Shown: positions 1-8,881, numbered from the stretch's first letter. The stretch is DNA of 64,000 nt from Allobosea sp. (GCF_017308015.1 NZ_JAFKFW010000024.1:17439-81438), one strand, 5' to 3'. Numbers and translations are program-made. Notes: generated by a model from the letters alone, not told the origin.

Positions 1-1856
1 CGCACGTCGAGCAAGGCCAGCGCCAGCGGGGGCGCCGCACCGGCAAAGCTGGCCTCGACCCGCTTCAGGGCCTCACGCCCGTCGCGGACCCAGATCGCCG
101 TGCAGCCGAAGCGCTCCAGCGTGCGCGTGGCGAGCAAGGCGTTGATCTCGTTGTCCTCCGCGACCAGAACGGTCAGGCCAGCCCCGGGCTGACGCAGCGG
201 CGCCGCGGCCGACGCCGCCGGCTCACCCGCAGCCGACGGTCCATGCCGGAAGCCGTTGCCCAATCGCTCATAGAGCGAGCGGGTTCGCACCGGCTTGATC
301 AGGAAGCCGGAGAAGCCGGCCGCCTGCGGCGACCCGAACTGCCGACGGGCATGAGGCGACAGCATGATGAGGCAATCGCGAATGCCGACCGCCGCAACAG
401 CGGCGGCCAGTTCCTTTGCCGGCGCATCCCCGAGCGCGTGGTCGATCAACACCGCCGTGACCGGGTTCTCCCCGACAAGTTTCGCCCGCGCGGCCTCGAC
501 CGTGCCGGCAATCGAGACCGATGCGCCGGCCGTACGGATCGTTTCGGCGAGAAAGCGAACGGCGAAGGGCGCCGGCGAGGCGAGCAGGACGTGTTGCCCC
601 AGCCAATCCGGAATTCGAGCGTCCGGCGCGCCAGCGGCCGCCGCAAGCGGCAGCGTGACGCGAAAGGTCGCCCCTTCGCCGAGCCGGCTTTCAGCCTCCA
701 CCTCGCCTCCCATCAGACGCGCGAGGCGGCGCACGATCGCGAGGCCGAGCCCGGTGCCCGCCTGCCCGGAGGCAACGCCGGGATCAAGCTGTTCGAACTC
801 GCCGAAAATCGTGTCGAGCCGGTCGGCGGGAATGCCCGGTCCGGTATCGGCGACGGTAATCTCGAGCCGATCGCCGGCCCGGGCGAGACTCAGGCCCACG
901 CCACCTGCCTCGGTGAACTTCACGGCGTTGCCGACAAGGTTCAGCAGGATCTGGCGCAGACGGTCGCGATCGCCGACGAGCCTTGCCGGCAGGTCGGGTA
1001 CGATATGGGCCGCGAGTTCGATGCCCTTGGCTTGCGCGCGCGGCGCCATCAGTTCCGCGACTGTTTCGACGAGTTGGGCCGGATCGAAGGGCTCTTCGAC
1101 CAGTTCCAGCTTGCCGGCCTCGACCTTGGCGAAGTCGAGGATGTCATCGACCAGCGCCAACAACGCCTCGCCGGAGGTGCGCAGGGCCGCGACATAGGTC
1201 GCCTGCTCCGCATCGGGACCGGTATCGGTGAGGAGATCGGCCATGCCGAGGATGCCGTTGAGCGGCGTGCGGAATTCGTGGCTGACGGTCGCCAGGAAAC
1301 GCGACTTCGCCTCGTTCGCGGCTTCCGCCCGTGCCCGCGCCTCGACCAGCGCATCCTCGCTCGCGATGCGCGCGGAGATGTCGCGGCCGACGCGCTGGAT
1401 CAAGCTGCGGCCGCCGGGGCCGGGCACGGCGGTTTCGATCCAGGAAATCCAGCGTTCGCCCTCATAGGTCGCGAGACATTCGTCGAAGCTGCGCGCGCCG
1501 CCCTCCAGCAGCACGATGGGCCGGCTGGCGAGTTGCGGGAGCAGCATTTCGCTACCGACGAGATCCTGCTCCCCGGCCCCGAACAGGGCTGCATAGGCCC
1601 GGTTGGCGTAGACGATCCGCGTGCCGTCGCGCCGGACGATGAGGTCGCCCTGGGCCTCGATCAGGCTGCGATAGCGCTCCTCGCTGTCGGCGAGATTCCA
1701 AAGCCGGTCGTTGAGCGCCTCGACATCATGGGCAAGCGCGCCAACCTGATCGCGCAGGCCGCTGCGCTGACGCAATAGCCACAGAACGGCCCCCCCTGCC
1801 GGGAGAAGCAGCGCCGCGAAGGCGAGAGCGAGCCATGACCAGATCGAAGAAGCCAT
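1..1856 (-). CDS. Hybrid sensor histidine kinase with receiver domains (3' end outside window)
   Basis: I translated the minus strand from the ATG at 1856. The frame stays open to the window edge, so the C-terminus is missing. The product starts with one membrane segment (about residues 4-28), followed by a PAS-like region, then a HisKA domain with the H-box FLATVSHEFRTPLNGILG (His193). Next is a HATPase domain with an N-box (LVGNAVKFTE) and G-boxes (DTGPGIP, GTGLGLAIVRRL). A first receiver-like region lacks an obvious full acidic pocket (LIDHALGD). A second receiver begins VLVAEDNEINALLA and reaches LALLDVR just at the edge. In this architecture the kinase autophosphorylates on His and relays the phosphate to its own Asp. 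The signal and partner are unknown. The gene is convergent with nothing, and comM lies upstream on the same strand. Confidence 0.85.
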   Translation of the reverse strand, partial: MASSIWSWLALAFAALLLPAGGAVLWLLRQRSGLRDQVGALAHDVEALNDRLWNLADSEERYRSLIEAQGDLIVRRDGTRIVYANRAYAALFGAGEQDLVGSEMLLPQLASRPIVLLEGGARSFDECLATYEGERWISWIETAVPGPGGRSLIQRVGRDISARIASEDALVEARARAEAANEAKSRFLATVSHEFRTPLNGILGMADLLTDTGPDAEQATYVAALRTSGEALLALVDDILDFAKVEAGKLELVEEPFDPAQLVETVAELMAPRAQAKGIELAAHIVPDLPARLVGDRDRLRQILLNLVGNAVKFTEAGGVGLSLARAGDRLEITVADTGPGIPADRLDTIFGEFEQLDPGVASGQAGTGLGLAIVRRLARLMGGEVEAESRLGEGATFRVTLPLAAAAGAPDARIPDWLGQHVLLASPAPFAVRFLAETIRTAGASVSIAGTVEAARAKLVGENPVTAVLIDHALGDAPAKELAAAVAAVGIRDCLIMLSPHARRQFGSPQAAGFSGFLIKPVRTRSLYERLGNGFRHGPSAAGEPAASAAAPLRQPGAGLTVLVAEDNEINALLATRTLERFGCTAIWVRDGREALKRVEASFAGAAPPLALALLDV

Positions 1857-1949
1857 GCCCTTCGATCTACGCAGACCGCCTTGAAAAAGCCGCCTGCAAA
1901 AGCCGCGAATTCGACCGTTTCGATGGCAGGGTCGGTTAACCCAGAACCC

Positions 1950-3488
1950 TCACGCCGCCTGGACGAGGTCCTCGCCACGCGCCCGATAGGACAGGGCTTC
2001 GGCGAGATGGCGCCGGCCGACCTTCGCTTCGCCATCGAGATCGGCAAGGGTGCGGGCGACCTTCAACACGCGATGATAAGCGCGCGCCGTCAGCCGCAGC
2101 GCTTCGGTCGCATCGCGCAGCAGCGCGAGACCAGCGTTGTCCGGCCGCGCGACCTCCTCGATCACGGTGACGGGGCAGGCGGCATTGGTCATGACATGTC
2201 CGAGGCCGCGATTCTCGAAACGCGCCGCCTGAATCCGGCGGGCCGAAGCGACGCGGACAGCGACCGTCGCCGAGCTCTCGCCAATGGCGGGGCGGATGAG
2301 GTCCGCAGCCGTCACCGCCGGCACGTCGATCGCGATATCGATCCGGTCGAGCAGCGGGCCGGAGACGCGCGCCTGATATTGCGCCATGCAGCGGTCATTC
2401 GGCTGGCGGCGGCAGGCGTAGCCAGGTTCGGTCGCACGGCCGCAACGGCAGGGGTTCATCGCCGCGACGAGCTGGAAGCGTGCGGGATAGACGACGCGGT
2501 GATTGGCGCGGGAGATCAGGACGTCGCCGGTCTCCATCGGCTGTCGCAAGGCATCGAGCGCCTGCGGCTGGAATTCCGGCAGTTCGTCGAGGAAGAGCAC
2601 GCCATGATGCGCGAGCGAGACCTCGCCCGGCCGCGCCTGCAGGCCACCGCCGACGAGCGCTGCCATCGAGGCCGAATGATGCGGCGCCCGGAACGGCCGC
2701 CGGTCGGTCAGGGCGCCCTCAGCGAGCTTGCCGGCGACGGACAAGACCATCGAGACTTCGAGGAGCTCGCGGGGCGAAAGCGGCGGCAGGATCGAAGGCA
2801 GGCGGCTCGCCAGCATCGACTTGCCTGCCCCGGGCGGGCCGTTCATCAGGAGATTGTGGCCACCGGCCGCCGCGATCTCCAGAACGCGCCGCGCGCTTTC
2901 CTGACCCTTGACGTCGGCCAGGTCGGGCAATGGGCCAGCCTGGCGCGCTACGGCCGGCTCGGGCCGGGCCATCACCTGCGTGCCCTTGAAATGGTTGGCG
3001 AGCTGGATTAGCGAGCGCGGCGCCAGGATGTCGATATCCGCCGCGGCCCAGGCCGCTTCCGGCCCGGACGCCGCCGGGCAGATCAGCCCCTGCCCTTTCG
3101 CATAGGCCGCGATCGCCGCCGGCAGGACGCCCGCCACCGGTGCGATCGAGCCGTCGAGCGCCAATTCGCCGAGGACCGCATAGCCGGAAAGAGCATCGGC
3201 AGGGATCGCCCCGATCGCGGCCATCACCGCGAGCGCGATCGGCAGGTCGTAATGGCTGCCCTCCTTGGGCAGATCGGCCGGGGCGAGATTGACTGTGACG
3301 CGCTTGGCGGGCAGCGCGAGCCCCGAAGCGAGAAGCGCGGCGCGAACACGCTCGCGGCTTTCGGCCACGGCCTTGTCGGGGAGGCCGACCAGCACGAAGG
3401 CGACGCCGCCCGGCGCGACCTGGACCTGAACGTCGACGGCGCGCGCCTCGATGCCCTCGAACGCCACCGTCGCGACCCGCGCCACCAT
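1950..3488 (-). CDS. comM: YifB/ComM family Mg-chelatase-like AAA+ ATPase
   Basis: This 512-residue protein has the full ComM layout. An N-terminal Lon-like fold region (about 1-170) begins VARVATVAFEGIEARAVDVQ. The central Mg-chelatase ATPase carries Walker A GPPGAGKS (residues 217-224) and Walker B VLFLDELPEF. The C-terminal Mg_chelatase_C domain ends YRARGEDLV. ComM proteins are hexameric helicases that extend branch migration when single-stranded DNA is integrated during natural transformation. That role is known from Vibrio and Haemophilus and is only assumed here, because no other competence gene is in the window. The length is normal for the family. The gene is flanked by the hybrid kinase downstream and msrA upstream, all on the minus strand. 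Confidence 0.93.
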   Translation of the reverse strand: MVARVATVAFEGIEARAVDVQVQVAPGGVAFVLVGLPDKAVAESRERVRAALLASGLALPAKRVTVNLAPADLPKEGSHYDLPIALAVMAAIGAIPADALSGYAVLGELALDGSIAPVAGVLPAAIAAYAKGQGLICPAASGPEAAWAAADIDILAPRSLIQLANHFKGTQVMARPEPAVARQAGPLPDLADVKGQESARRVLEIAAAGGHNLLMNGPPGAGKSMLASRLPSILPPLSPRELLEVSMVLSVAGKLAEGALTDRRPFRAPHHSASMAALVGGGLQARPGEVSLAHHGVLFLDELPEFQPQALDALRQPMETGDVLISRANHRVVYPARFQLVAAMNPCRCGRATEPGYACRRQPNDRCMAQYQARVSGPLLDRIDIAIDVPAVTAADLIRPAIGESSATVAVRVASARRIQAARFENRGLGHVMTNAACPVTVIEEVARPDNAGLALLRDATEALRLTARAYHRVLKVARTLADLDGEAKVGRRHLAEALSYRARGEDLVQAA

Positions 3489-3570
3489 CTCGGCCCCGCT
3501 CCCCTACCCCATGGGAAGGCTAGCGAAGCTTTGGTAGCAACGCAAGAACATATAGGGAACCCAGCAGGGC

Positions 3571-3600
3571 AAAAGAAGGGGAGGCTATGCCTCCCCTTTG
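3571..3600 (-). terminator. Rho-independent terminator of msrA
   Basis: A 10-bp perfect stem (AAGGGGAGGC at 3576-3585 with GCCTCCCCTT at 3589-3598) closes a 3-nt loop. On the minus strand it is followed by CTTTT. It lies 3-5 bp past the msrA stop codon. Confidence 0.85.
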
Positions 3601-3602
3601 CA

Positions 3603-4259
3603 TCAGGCCTCGACGCCGAGGCCGATCTGGCAGGCGACTCCGGTGCCGCCCAGGCCGCAATAGCCAGCCGGGTTCTTCGCCAGGTACTGCTGATGGTAAT
3701 CCTCGGCGAAATAGAGCGTGGGCGCCTCGCGGATCTCGGTCGTGATCGGGCCGTAGCCGCCGGCGGCCAGCGCCTTGCCGTACTCGGCGCGCGAGCGCTC
3801 GGCGGCTTCCTGCTGCCCGGCGTCAAAGGTGTAGATCGCCGAGCGGTATTGCGTGCCGACATCGCCGCCCTGCCTCATGCCCTGAGTCGGGTCGTGGTTC
3901 TCCCAGAAGATCTTGAGCAGGTCCTCATAGGTGATCCTGGCAGGGTCGAAGACCACGAGGACGACTTCGGTATGCCCGGTCAGGCCGCTGCAAACCTCCT
4001 CATAGGTCGGGTTGGGCGTCGCGCCGCCGGCATAGCCGACGGCCGTCACCCAGATGCCCTCGCCGCTCTGCCAGAATTTGCGCTCCGCACCCCAGAAGCA
4101 GCCGAGGCCGAAGACGGCTTTGCGAAGCCCCTCCGGATAGGGGCCGGCCAGGGAGCGGCCGTTGACGAAATGTGTTTCGGCAGTGGGAATCGCCGCGGCA
4201 CGGCCGGGAAGCGCCTCGGCGGCAGTCGGAATCTCGGTCTTCTTGCGCAGGGAGAACAT
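3603..4259 (-). CDS. msrA: Peptide-methionine (S)-S-oxide reductase MsrA
   Basis: MsrA reduces the S-epimer of methionine sulfoxide in damaged proteins, with thioredoxin as reductant. The 218-residue protein contains the catalytic motif GCFWGAE with nucleophile Cys54. It also has the family blocks YAGG and YRSAIYTFD, and two C-terminal cysteines (Cys201, Cys210) in a glycine-rich tail that suit the resolving role. The frame is open much further upstream, but the start at 4259 ([13 protein letters not shown]) is chosen because homology begins there and the upstream part reads like antisense of the tRNA region. A strong terminator follows directly. trxA is in this window at 35 kb. Confidence 0.93.
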   Translation of the reverse strand: MFSLRKKTEIPTAAEALPGRAAAIPTAETHFVNGRSLAGPYPEGLRKAVFGLGCFWGAERKFWQSGEGIWVTAVGYAGGATPNPTYEEVCSGLTGHTEVVLVVFDPARITYEDLLKIFWENHDPTQGMRQGGDVGTQYRSAIYTFDAGQQEAAERSRAEYGKALAAGGYGPITTEIREAPTLYFAEDYHQQYLAKNPAGYCGLGGTGVACQIGLGVEA

Positions 4260-4342
4260 CGGTCGCTCCGTTTCGTTCGGGCTCAAAGCCAATGTAGGCG
4301 TCGGCGGGCCGTTCGGACAGTGGCTCGAACGCGGGCGTGCCA

Positions 4343-4663
4343 TCACCGACGCGTGACGATGCCGATGGCCTCGTCCGGGCGCCGCCCCAGCCAGAGCAAC
4401 ATGAAGCCGAGCACAAGCGCAGCCCCGGCCGCCGGGGCACGCAGCACGGTCAGCAGGACCGGATCCCAGAGCCAGGGATGGATATTGCGTTCTATCGCCG
4501 GCTGGATGAGCTGATAGCGCCCCTGGACGACGGCGATCAGCACCTCGCCGACCGGCGTAAACCGCAAGCCGGCATTCGCGATCGACCTGGCACCGTCGAT
4601 CACCAGCGCGACGAAGCCGGCCGCAACGGACAGATAACCGACAAACCGCAGAAGAAACCGCAC
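4343..4663 (-). CDS. Small inner-membrane protein with two predicted TM segments
   Basis: This is a protein of about 106 residues starting at a GTG. Two tandem GTG codons (4666 and 4663) are possible. An AGGGAG ribosome site sits 4 and 7 nt upstream of them respectively, so 4663 is preferred. The sequence starts [20 protein letters not shown]. It has a hydrophobic segment at about 5-22 and a second at about 74-93 ([14 protein letters not shown]), ending in a basic tail. I do not recognise a characterised family. It resembles small conserved hypothetical proteins of the Hyphomicrobiales. It lies 83 bp upstream of msrA on the same strand and could share its transcript. Confidence 0.6.
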   Translation of the reverse strand: MRFLLRFVGYLSVAAGFVALVIDGARSIANAGLRFTPVGEVLIAVVQGRYQLIQPAIERNIHPWLWDPVLLTVLRAPAAGAALVLGFMLLWLGRRPDEAIGIVTRR

Positions 4664-4852
4664 CACCCTGCTCCCTGTCGCGCTCCATAGCGGCGGGCAC
4701 GCCGCGCCCGGCCGACCAGGCGGCCAGGACCTCAAGATGTGACCCTGCCGGCTGCGGATCGCAACCGATCGCGCGCGATTTATCGAGATTGTGCAAAACC
4801 CTGCATCTCGGCCCTTGAAAGATGGCGAACCGGCAGTCATAAGCAGCGCGCC

Positions 4853-4942
4853 GGACAGGTGGCCGAGTGGTTGAAGGCGCACGCCTGGAAAGTGTGTATA
4901 CGGGGAACCGTATCGCGGGTTCGAATCCCGCCCTGTCCGCCA
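4853..4942 (+). tRNA. tRNA-Ser (anticodon GGA), reads UCC/UCU
   Basis: This is a complete 90-nt class II tRNA. The acceptor stem pairs GGACAGG (4853-4859) with CCTGTCC (4932-4938). The anticodon loop is CTGGAAA, with anticodon GGA at 4887-4889. A long variable arm (TACGG-GGAA-CCGTA) is typical of tRNA-Ser. The T-arm is GCGGG-TTCGAAT-CCCGC. The CCA is encoded (4940-4942) and followed by TTTTT, a likely terminator. Confidence 0.97.
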
Positions 4943-5490
4943 TTTTTGCGCTTCGCGCCGCCGCCGCACCGATCCTGCACGCGTATCTTGATCGACAAAG
5001 CAGGATATTCGACCGCGCCGCAGCGCACACGCCAATATTCGTGGTCGGTTCCCCAACATTGCGGATGACGAGGCCCTTCCGGCCCGCGTCGAGGGGCCAG
5101 GCGGCTCTCGTGGCAGGAGCTGCGGCGGTGCGGCAGCCTCACGAATCGTGATGCAGAGGCGACCGCGCCATCCGAGAGCGAGAGTTTGACCTCAGTCGGG
5201 AGCCCTGACATCGCTTCGCCGTGCAGGCGGATGCTGGAGGACATGACCATCCACCAGTTCGACGCATCCATGCGGCGTGGGTATGAGCGTCAGGTCCGCG
5301 AGTTCACGCTGTTCCCCGCTTGCCCCACGATCGGGCGAAGCCCGAGGATCGGCGATGATCCGCCATCCCCATCTCCACATCATCGCACGCGGAGGCGGCC
5401 TCGGCCCCGACGGCTCACCCTGGATGACGAGACATCGCCTTACCGCTGAAGAGCGATCCTCGGGAGCACCGCTCAGGACGCTATTCAGGC
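4943..5490. other. About 550 bp without a convincing gene
   Basis: Open frames here on both strands are rich in Arg, Pro and Ser, have no ribosome sites and match no family I know. No integrase or direct repeat of the tRNA 3' end was seen, so the tRNA does not look like a used attachment site. The stretch may be decayed intergenic DNA. Confidence 0.5.
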
Positions 5491-5521
5491 GGAGAGGGCC
5501 GCTTCTGGCGCGGCCCTCTCC
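5491..5521 (-). terminator. Hairpin downstream of the isochorismatase-like gene
   Basis: An 11-bp perfect stem (GGAGAGGGCCG with CGGCCCTCTCC) encloses a 9-nt loop. It lies about 20 bp past the stop of the gene ending at 5541. No T-run follows, so it may be a weak or Rho-assisted terminator. Confidence 0.5.
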
Positions 5522-5540
5522 GTTCATGCTGTGATCTGGC

Positions 5541-6143
5541 TTACTGCTTCAGGCTGGCGATGATCTCGGCGCAGTTCGAGATCGTCACCATCGAACCCAG
5601 CGAGGCGATCGTGGACTCATGCGCGCCGACGTCGAAGCCCGCGCAGCCGTCAGAGAGGACGATGGTCTTGAAGCCGCGCATATGCGAGTCGGAGGCAGTG
5701 AAGGACACGCCGCCATTGGTGACGATGCCGCCGAAGATGCAGGTCTTGATGCCGGCGCGCTGGAGCACGAACTCGAGGCGGCTCATGTAGAAGGCCGAGT
5801 AGGTGACCTTGTCGACCGAGAGGTCGGCCGGCTGGAGCTCGTCGATCATCGCATGCCCGCGGCTGCCCGGCGCGAAGTCGCCCTGCGAGATGAACGGGCG
5901 CAGCTTGCGGATATGATCCAGCATCAGCGGCTGACCATTCTTGCCCGGCACGACCGTGAAATGCGTCGAGACGATCCAGCCGCCAGCCGCGCGCATGGCG
6001 TCGCAGACCGGAACCAGCTTCGCCGGAAGGGCGGCGATTTCTGGAGACCCCAAGCCGTTGCGCGGATAGGCTCCATCCTTGTCGTAAAAGTCGTTCTGCA
6101 TGTCCACAAGGACAAGCGCAGTGGTCTTGGGGTCGAATTCCAT
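5541..6143 (-). CDS. Isochorismatase-fold hydrolase lacking the catalytic cysteine
   Basis: This 200-residue protein has the isochorismatase/cysteine-hydrolase fold. It shows VLVDMQNDF with Asp14, and DKVTYSAF with Lys112. At the nucleophile position, where amidases of this family have TNxCV, it reads TNGGV (Gly145). Loss of that Cys with Gly instead is known in true isochorismatases (EntB, PhzD), which cleave vinyl ethers by acid-base chemistry. It is not expected in amidases such as nicotinamidase. A good ribosome site (AGGAG, 8 nt) precedes the ATG. It is the last gene of the leftward operon (regulator, aconitase-type pair, lyase), 44 bp after the lyase. It probably acts on a pathway intermediate. 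The substrate is unknown. Confidence 0.8.
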   Translation of the reverse strand: MEFDPKTTALVLVDMQNDFYDKDGAYPRNGLGSPEIAALPAKLVPVCDAMRAAGGWIVSTHFTVVPGKNGQPLMLDHIRKLRPFISQGDFAPGSRGHAMIDELQPADLSVDKVTYSAFYMSRLEFVLQRAGIKTCIFGGIVTNGGVSFTASDSHMRGFKTIVLSDGCAGFDVGAHESTIASLGSMVTISNCAEIIASLKQ

Positions 6144-6187
6144 GGTTAGACTCCTGATGGTAAAGTCGAAAACATGTCTGTCGCGGC

Positions 6188-7090
6188 TCAGCCGCGACCC
6201 GCCGGGTCGTATCCGGCTGCCGCATCGAGAAGCCTTGCGGTCCCGAGGCGCTCGTTGAGCTCGACGAAATCGAGCATCTGCTCGCGGAAGGGCCCGTTTG
6301 TCCCATGTGCGAGCAAGCTGCCGTAATAGCGCTCGGCCGTGTGGCAGAGCGCGCGGATAATTCCACCGGGAAAGATCACCAGCCTGAAGCCGATGCCCTC
6401 GAGGTCGGCCGCGGTCATCATCGGCGTCGAGCCGCCCTCGACCATGTTGGCGAGCAGCGGCACCGATCCCTCGAAGGCACGCGCGATCTCGCGCATCTGC
6501 ACGATCGACTGCGGAGCCTCGATGAAGAGGATATCACAGCCCGCCGCGACATAGCGGCGACCGCGATCGAGCGCGGCGGCAAAGCCCTCCACCGCGATGG
6601 CATCGGTGCGTGCGATGACGAGGGTCGAAGCGTTCAGGCGTGCATCGACGGCCGCCCGCACCTTGCCGACCATCTCATCCACGGCGACGAGGCTCTTGCC
6701 GCGGAGGTGGCCGCAGCGCTTCGGCATCTCCTGGTCTTCGAGCTGGATCGCGGCAGCACCGGCCTTCTCGAAGGCCCGCACCGTGCGTGCCGCATTGAGC
6801 GCGTTGCCGAAGCCCGTGTCAGCGTCAACGATGATCGGCAGATCGACCCGCTCGGCGATCTGCGAGAGCGTCGCCTCGACTTCGCTCATCGTGACGAGCC
6901 CGACATCCGGCCGCCCGAGCCGTCCGTAAGCGATGTTCGCTCCCGAAAGATAGAGGGCCTCGGCGCCGGCACGCGCCGCGACGAGCGCAGTCAACGCATC
7001 CGATATCCCGGGAGCCAGCAGGATCCTCCCTTCCTCCAGACGACGTCCGAGTTCGATCTGCCGACGCCCCGCGCCGCCTTCGTCAAGCAT
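6188..7090 (-). CDS. Isocitrate lyase / PEP mutase superfamily C-C lyase
   Basis: This 300-residue TIM-barrel enzyme belongs to the 2-methylisocitrate lyase group. Visible motifs are VDADTGFG (metal-binding Asp89, Asp91), QLEDQ (Glu118), and the flexible-loop signature KRCGH (residues 124-128) with Cys126 as the usual acid catalyst. KRCGH points to a true lyase that splits a 2-hydroxy or 2-methyl dicarboxylate into pyruvate or glyoxylate plus a second acid. It argues against phosphonomutases or decarboxylases lacking that Cys. The start at 7090 has AGGAG 9 nt upstream and overlaps the small-subunit gene by 8 nt, so translation is coupled. Pairing with an aconitase-type dehydratase resembles dimethylmalate or methylcitrate routes. 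No methylcitrate synthase is present. Confidence 0.85.
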   Translation of the reverse strand: MLDEGGAGRRQIELGRRLEEGRILLAPGISDALTALVAARAGAEALYLSGANIAYGRLGRPDVGLVTMSEVEATLSQIAERVDLPIIVDADTGFGNALNAARTVRAFEKAGAAAIQLEDQEMPKRCGHLRGKSLVAVDEMVGKVRAAVDARLNASTLVIARTDAIAVEGFAAALDRGRRYVAAGCDILFIEAPQSIVQMREIARAFEGSVPLLANMVEGGSTPMMTAADLEGIGFRLVIFPGGIIRALCHTAERYYGSLLAHGTNGPFREQMLDFVELNERLGTARLLDAAAGYDPAGRG

Positions 7091-7601
7091 TCTGGGACTC
7101 CTGGCGGGGCTCGCCGAGCCGCGCCTTGACATAGGGAACCAGCCCGCCTGCGCGGGCGATTTCGAGCAGGTTCGGCGGCACCGGCGCGCAGACACAGCCG
7201 CGGCTCCGCGACAGATTGGTCAGACACCCCGTTCGCGGATCCAGGCTGACGCGGTCGCCGGTCTCGAACAGCTCGACCGCTTCCGCCGATTGCAGCGCCA
7301 TCAGCCCGTTGTTGAAGGCGTTGCGGTAGAAGATGCCGCCGAAGCTGCGCGCGACGACAGCGCGGATGCCGAGATGCAGCAGCGCCTGCGCCGCCTGCTC
7401 CCGCGATGAACCGATCCCGAAACCGCGGCCGGCGATCACGACATCCCCCGGTTTCACGCTCGCCGCGAACTCTTCGTCGAGAGCCTCGAGGCAATGTTTG
7501 GCGAGCTCCGCCATCGGCGCCTTCATGTAGAGGCCCGGGGCCAGCATGTCGGTATCGACGGAGTCGCCGAAGCACCTGGCCGTTCCCTCGATCGTATCCA
7601 T
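7083..7601 (-). CDS. Aconitase-type hydro-lyase small subunit (LeuD/DmdB-like)
   Basis: The 172-residue swivel domain protein carries the substrate-binding block GFGIGSSREQA (residues 60-70), the counterpart of GSSREHA in LeuD and homoaconitase small subunits. The C-terminus (GGLVPYVKARLG) is also typical. It forms a heterodimer with the large subunit encoded 2 bp upstream. The start at 7601 is set by homology and by the near-contact with the large-subunit stop. Biosynthetic isopropylmalate isomerase is possible, but a lyase rather than leuB follows, and a HutC regulator leads the operon. A catabolic hydratase is therefore more likely. Confidence 0.85.
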   Translation of the reverse strand: MDTIEGTARCFGDSVDTDMLAPGLYMKAPMAELAKHCLEALDEEFAASVKPGDVVIAGRGFGIGSSREQAAQALLHLGIRAVVARSFGGIFYRNAFNNGLMALQSAEAVELFETGDRVSLDPRTGCLTNLSRSRGCVCAPVPPNLLEIARAGGLVPYVKARLGEPRQESQNA

Positions 7602-7603
7602 CG

Positions 7604-8878
7604 TCAGCCCTTCAGGAATTCGCGCGGGTCGGCGATCGTCCCGACGATCGCGCTTGCGGCCACGGTGTAGGGCGAGCCGAGATAGACGGCCGAGGTCTTG
7701 TCGCCCATCCGGCCGCGGAAATTCCGAGCCGTGCTCGACAGGCAGACCTCGCCCTCTGCCAGCACGCCCGCGCCATAGCCCGCGCACGCTCCGCAGCCGG
7801 AGGGAAGCAACGTGGCGCCGGCTGCCGTCAGGATCGCCAATGTGCCGTCGGCGGCGGCCATTTCGATGGTGCGCTGGCTGGCCGGCGCCACCAGGAGCCT
7901 CACGGACGAGGCGACCGAGCGGCCTTTCAGGACGCTGGCGGCCATCTGCAGGTCGACCAGCTTGGCGCCCGTGCAGGCGCCGATATAGGCGACGTCAAAG
8001 GCCACGCCGGCGAAGGTGTCGACAGCCGAGGTGTTCTCGGGGCTGTGCGGCGCGGCGACCTGAGGTCCTATTTCGCTCGGGCCGAGCCTGACGATCTCGG
8101 CAATCTCGGCATCGGCATCGGAGCGGAGGCGGGCCAGGTCGTCCGGACGCGGATGGCCGAAGCGATCGAGATAGCGCCAGGTCGTCTCGTCGGCCGGAAC
8201 GATGCCGGACAAACCGCCGAGTTCCGCCGCCATGTTGCACAGCGTCATCCGCTCCTGCATGTCCATGGCTTCGATCGCCGAGCCGCGATACTCGACGACG
8301 CGATAGCCGGCGCCATCCATGCCCAGACGCCGGCAGAGAGTCAGCATGACGTCTTTGGCGCAGACCCCGAGCGGCAACGCTCCGTCGATCTCGACGACCA
8401 TCGTTTCCGGCGTTCGCAACCAGGTGTCGCCGGTCGCCAGCGCGCAGGCCATGTCGGTGGCGCCGACGCCGAACATCAGGCAGCCGAAGGCGCCGCCGGT
8501 AGGCGAATGGCTATCCCCGCCGATGGCGAACATGCCGGGGCGCAGATGGCCGTGCTCGGGCACCACGACATGGCAGATGCCGCGCATGTCGTAGAAGGCG
8601 GCGATGCCGTTGGCCTTGGCCCAGCGACGGCTGCCATGCAGGATCGCTGCGCTCTCAGCGTCGAAACCCGGCGCGAAATGGTCGTTGACCAGGACCACGC
8701 GGGCAGGATCCCAGACACCGGCTCCGAGCCTCTCGAGTATCGGCGCGACGCGGCGCGGCCCGCCCGAGTCATGAATCATCGCCAGATCGAGACGGCAGGT
8801 GACGACGTCACCGGCCCGGACGCCCTCTCTGCCGGAGGCGCGTGCGACGATCTTCTCGGCCAGGGTGAAACCGGGCAT
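7604..8878 (-). CDS. Aconitase-type hydro-lyase large subunit (LeuC/DmdA-like)
   Basis: The 424-residue protein has the three cluster ligands of the aconitase superfamily: Cys302 in YIGACTGAK, and Cys362 and Cys365 in PSGCGACAG. These should hold a [4Fe-4S] cluster that activates the substrate hydroxyl. Other family blocks are VNDHFAPG and GGDSHSPTGGAFG. It is closer in length to archaeal-type and dimethylmaleate-hydratase-type LeuC (about 420) than to enterobacterial LeuC (about 465). Its start lies 3 bp after the regulator's stop, with GGGGAG as ribosome site. Together with the small subunit it should interconvert two hydroxy-diacids by dehydration and rehydration, or hydrate an unsaturated diacid. 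Confidence 0.88.
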   Translation of the reverse strand: MPGFTLAEKIVARASGREGVRAGDVVTCRLDLAMIHDSGGPRRVAPILERLGAGVWDPARVVLVNDHFAPGFDAESAAILHGSRRWAKANGIAAFYDMRGICHVVVPEHGHLRPGMFAIGGDSHSPTGGAFGCLMFGVGATDMACALATGDTWLRTPETMVVEIDGALPLGVCAKDVMLTLCRRLGMDGAGYRVVEYRGSAIEAMDMQERMTLCNMAAELGGLSGIVPADETTWRYLDRFGHPRPDDLARLRSDADAEIAEIVRLGPSEIGPQVAAPHSPENTSAVDTFAGVAFDVAYIGACTGAKLVDLQMAASVLKGRSVASSVRLLVAPASQRTIEMAAADGTLAILTAAGATLLPSGCGACAGYGAGVLAEGEVCLSSTARNFRGRMGDKTSAVYLGSPYTVAASAIVGTIADPREFLKG

Positions 8879-8881
8879 CGC

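Noticed and set aside
243-1778. 511-codon plus-strand frame at the window start
   Set aside because: The minus strand here encodes a clear histidine kinase with H-, N- and G-boxes. The plus frame is its antisense.
4260-5030. N-terminal extension of MsrA up to 5030
   Set aside because: The extra 257 residues run antisense through the tRNA-Ser gene and match nothing. The ATG at 4259 fits the family.
4853-5540. tRNA-Ser as an integration site with an island in the adjoining empty stretch
   Set aside because: No repeat of the tRNA 3' end and no integrase lies next to it.
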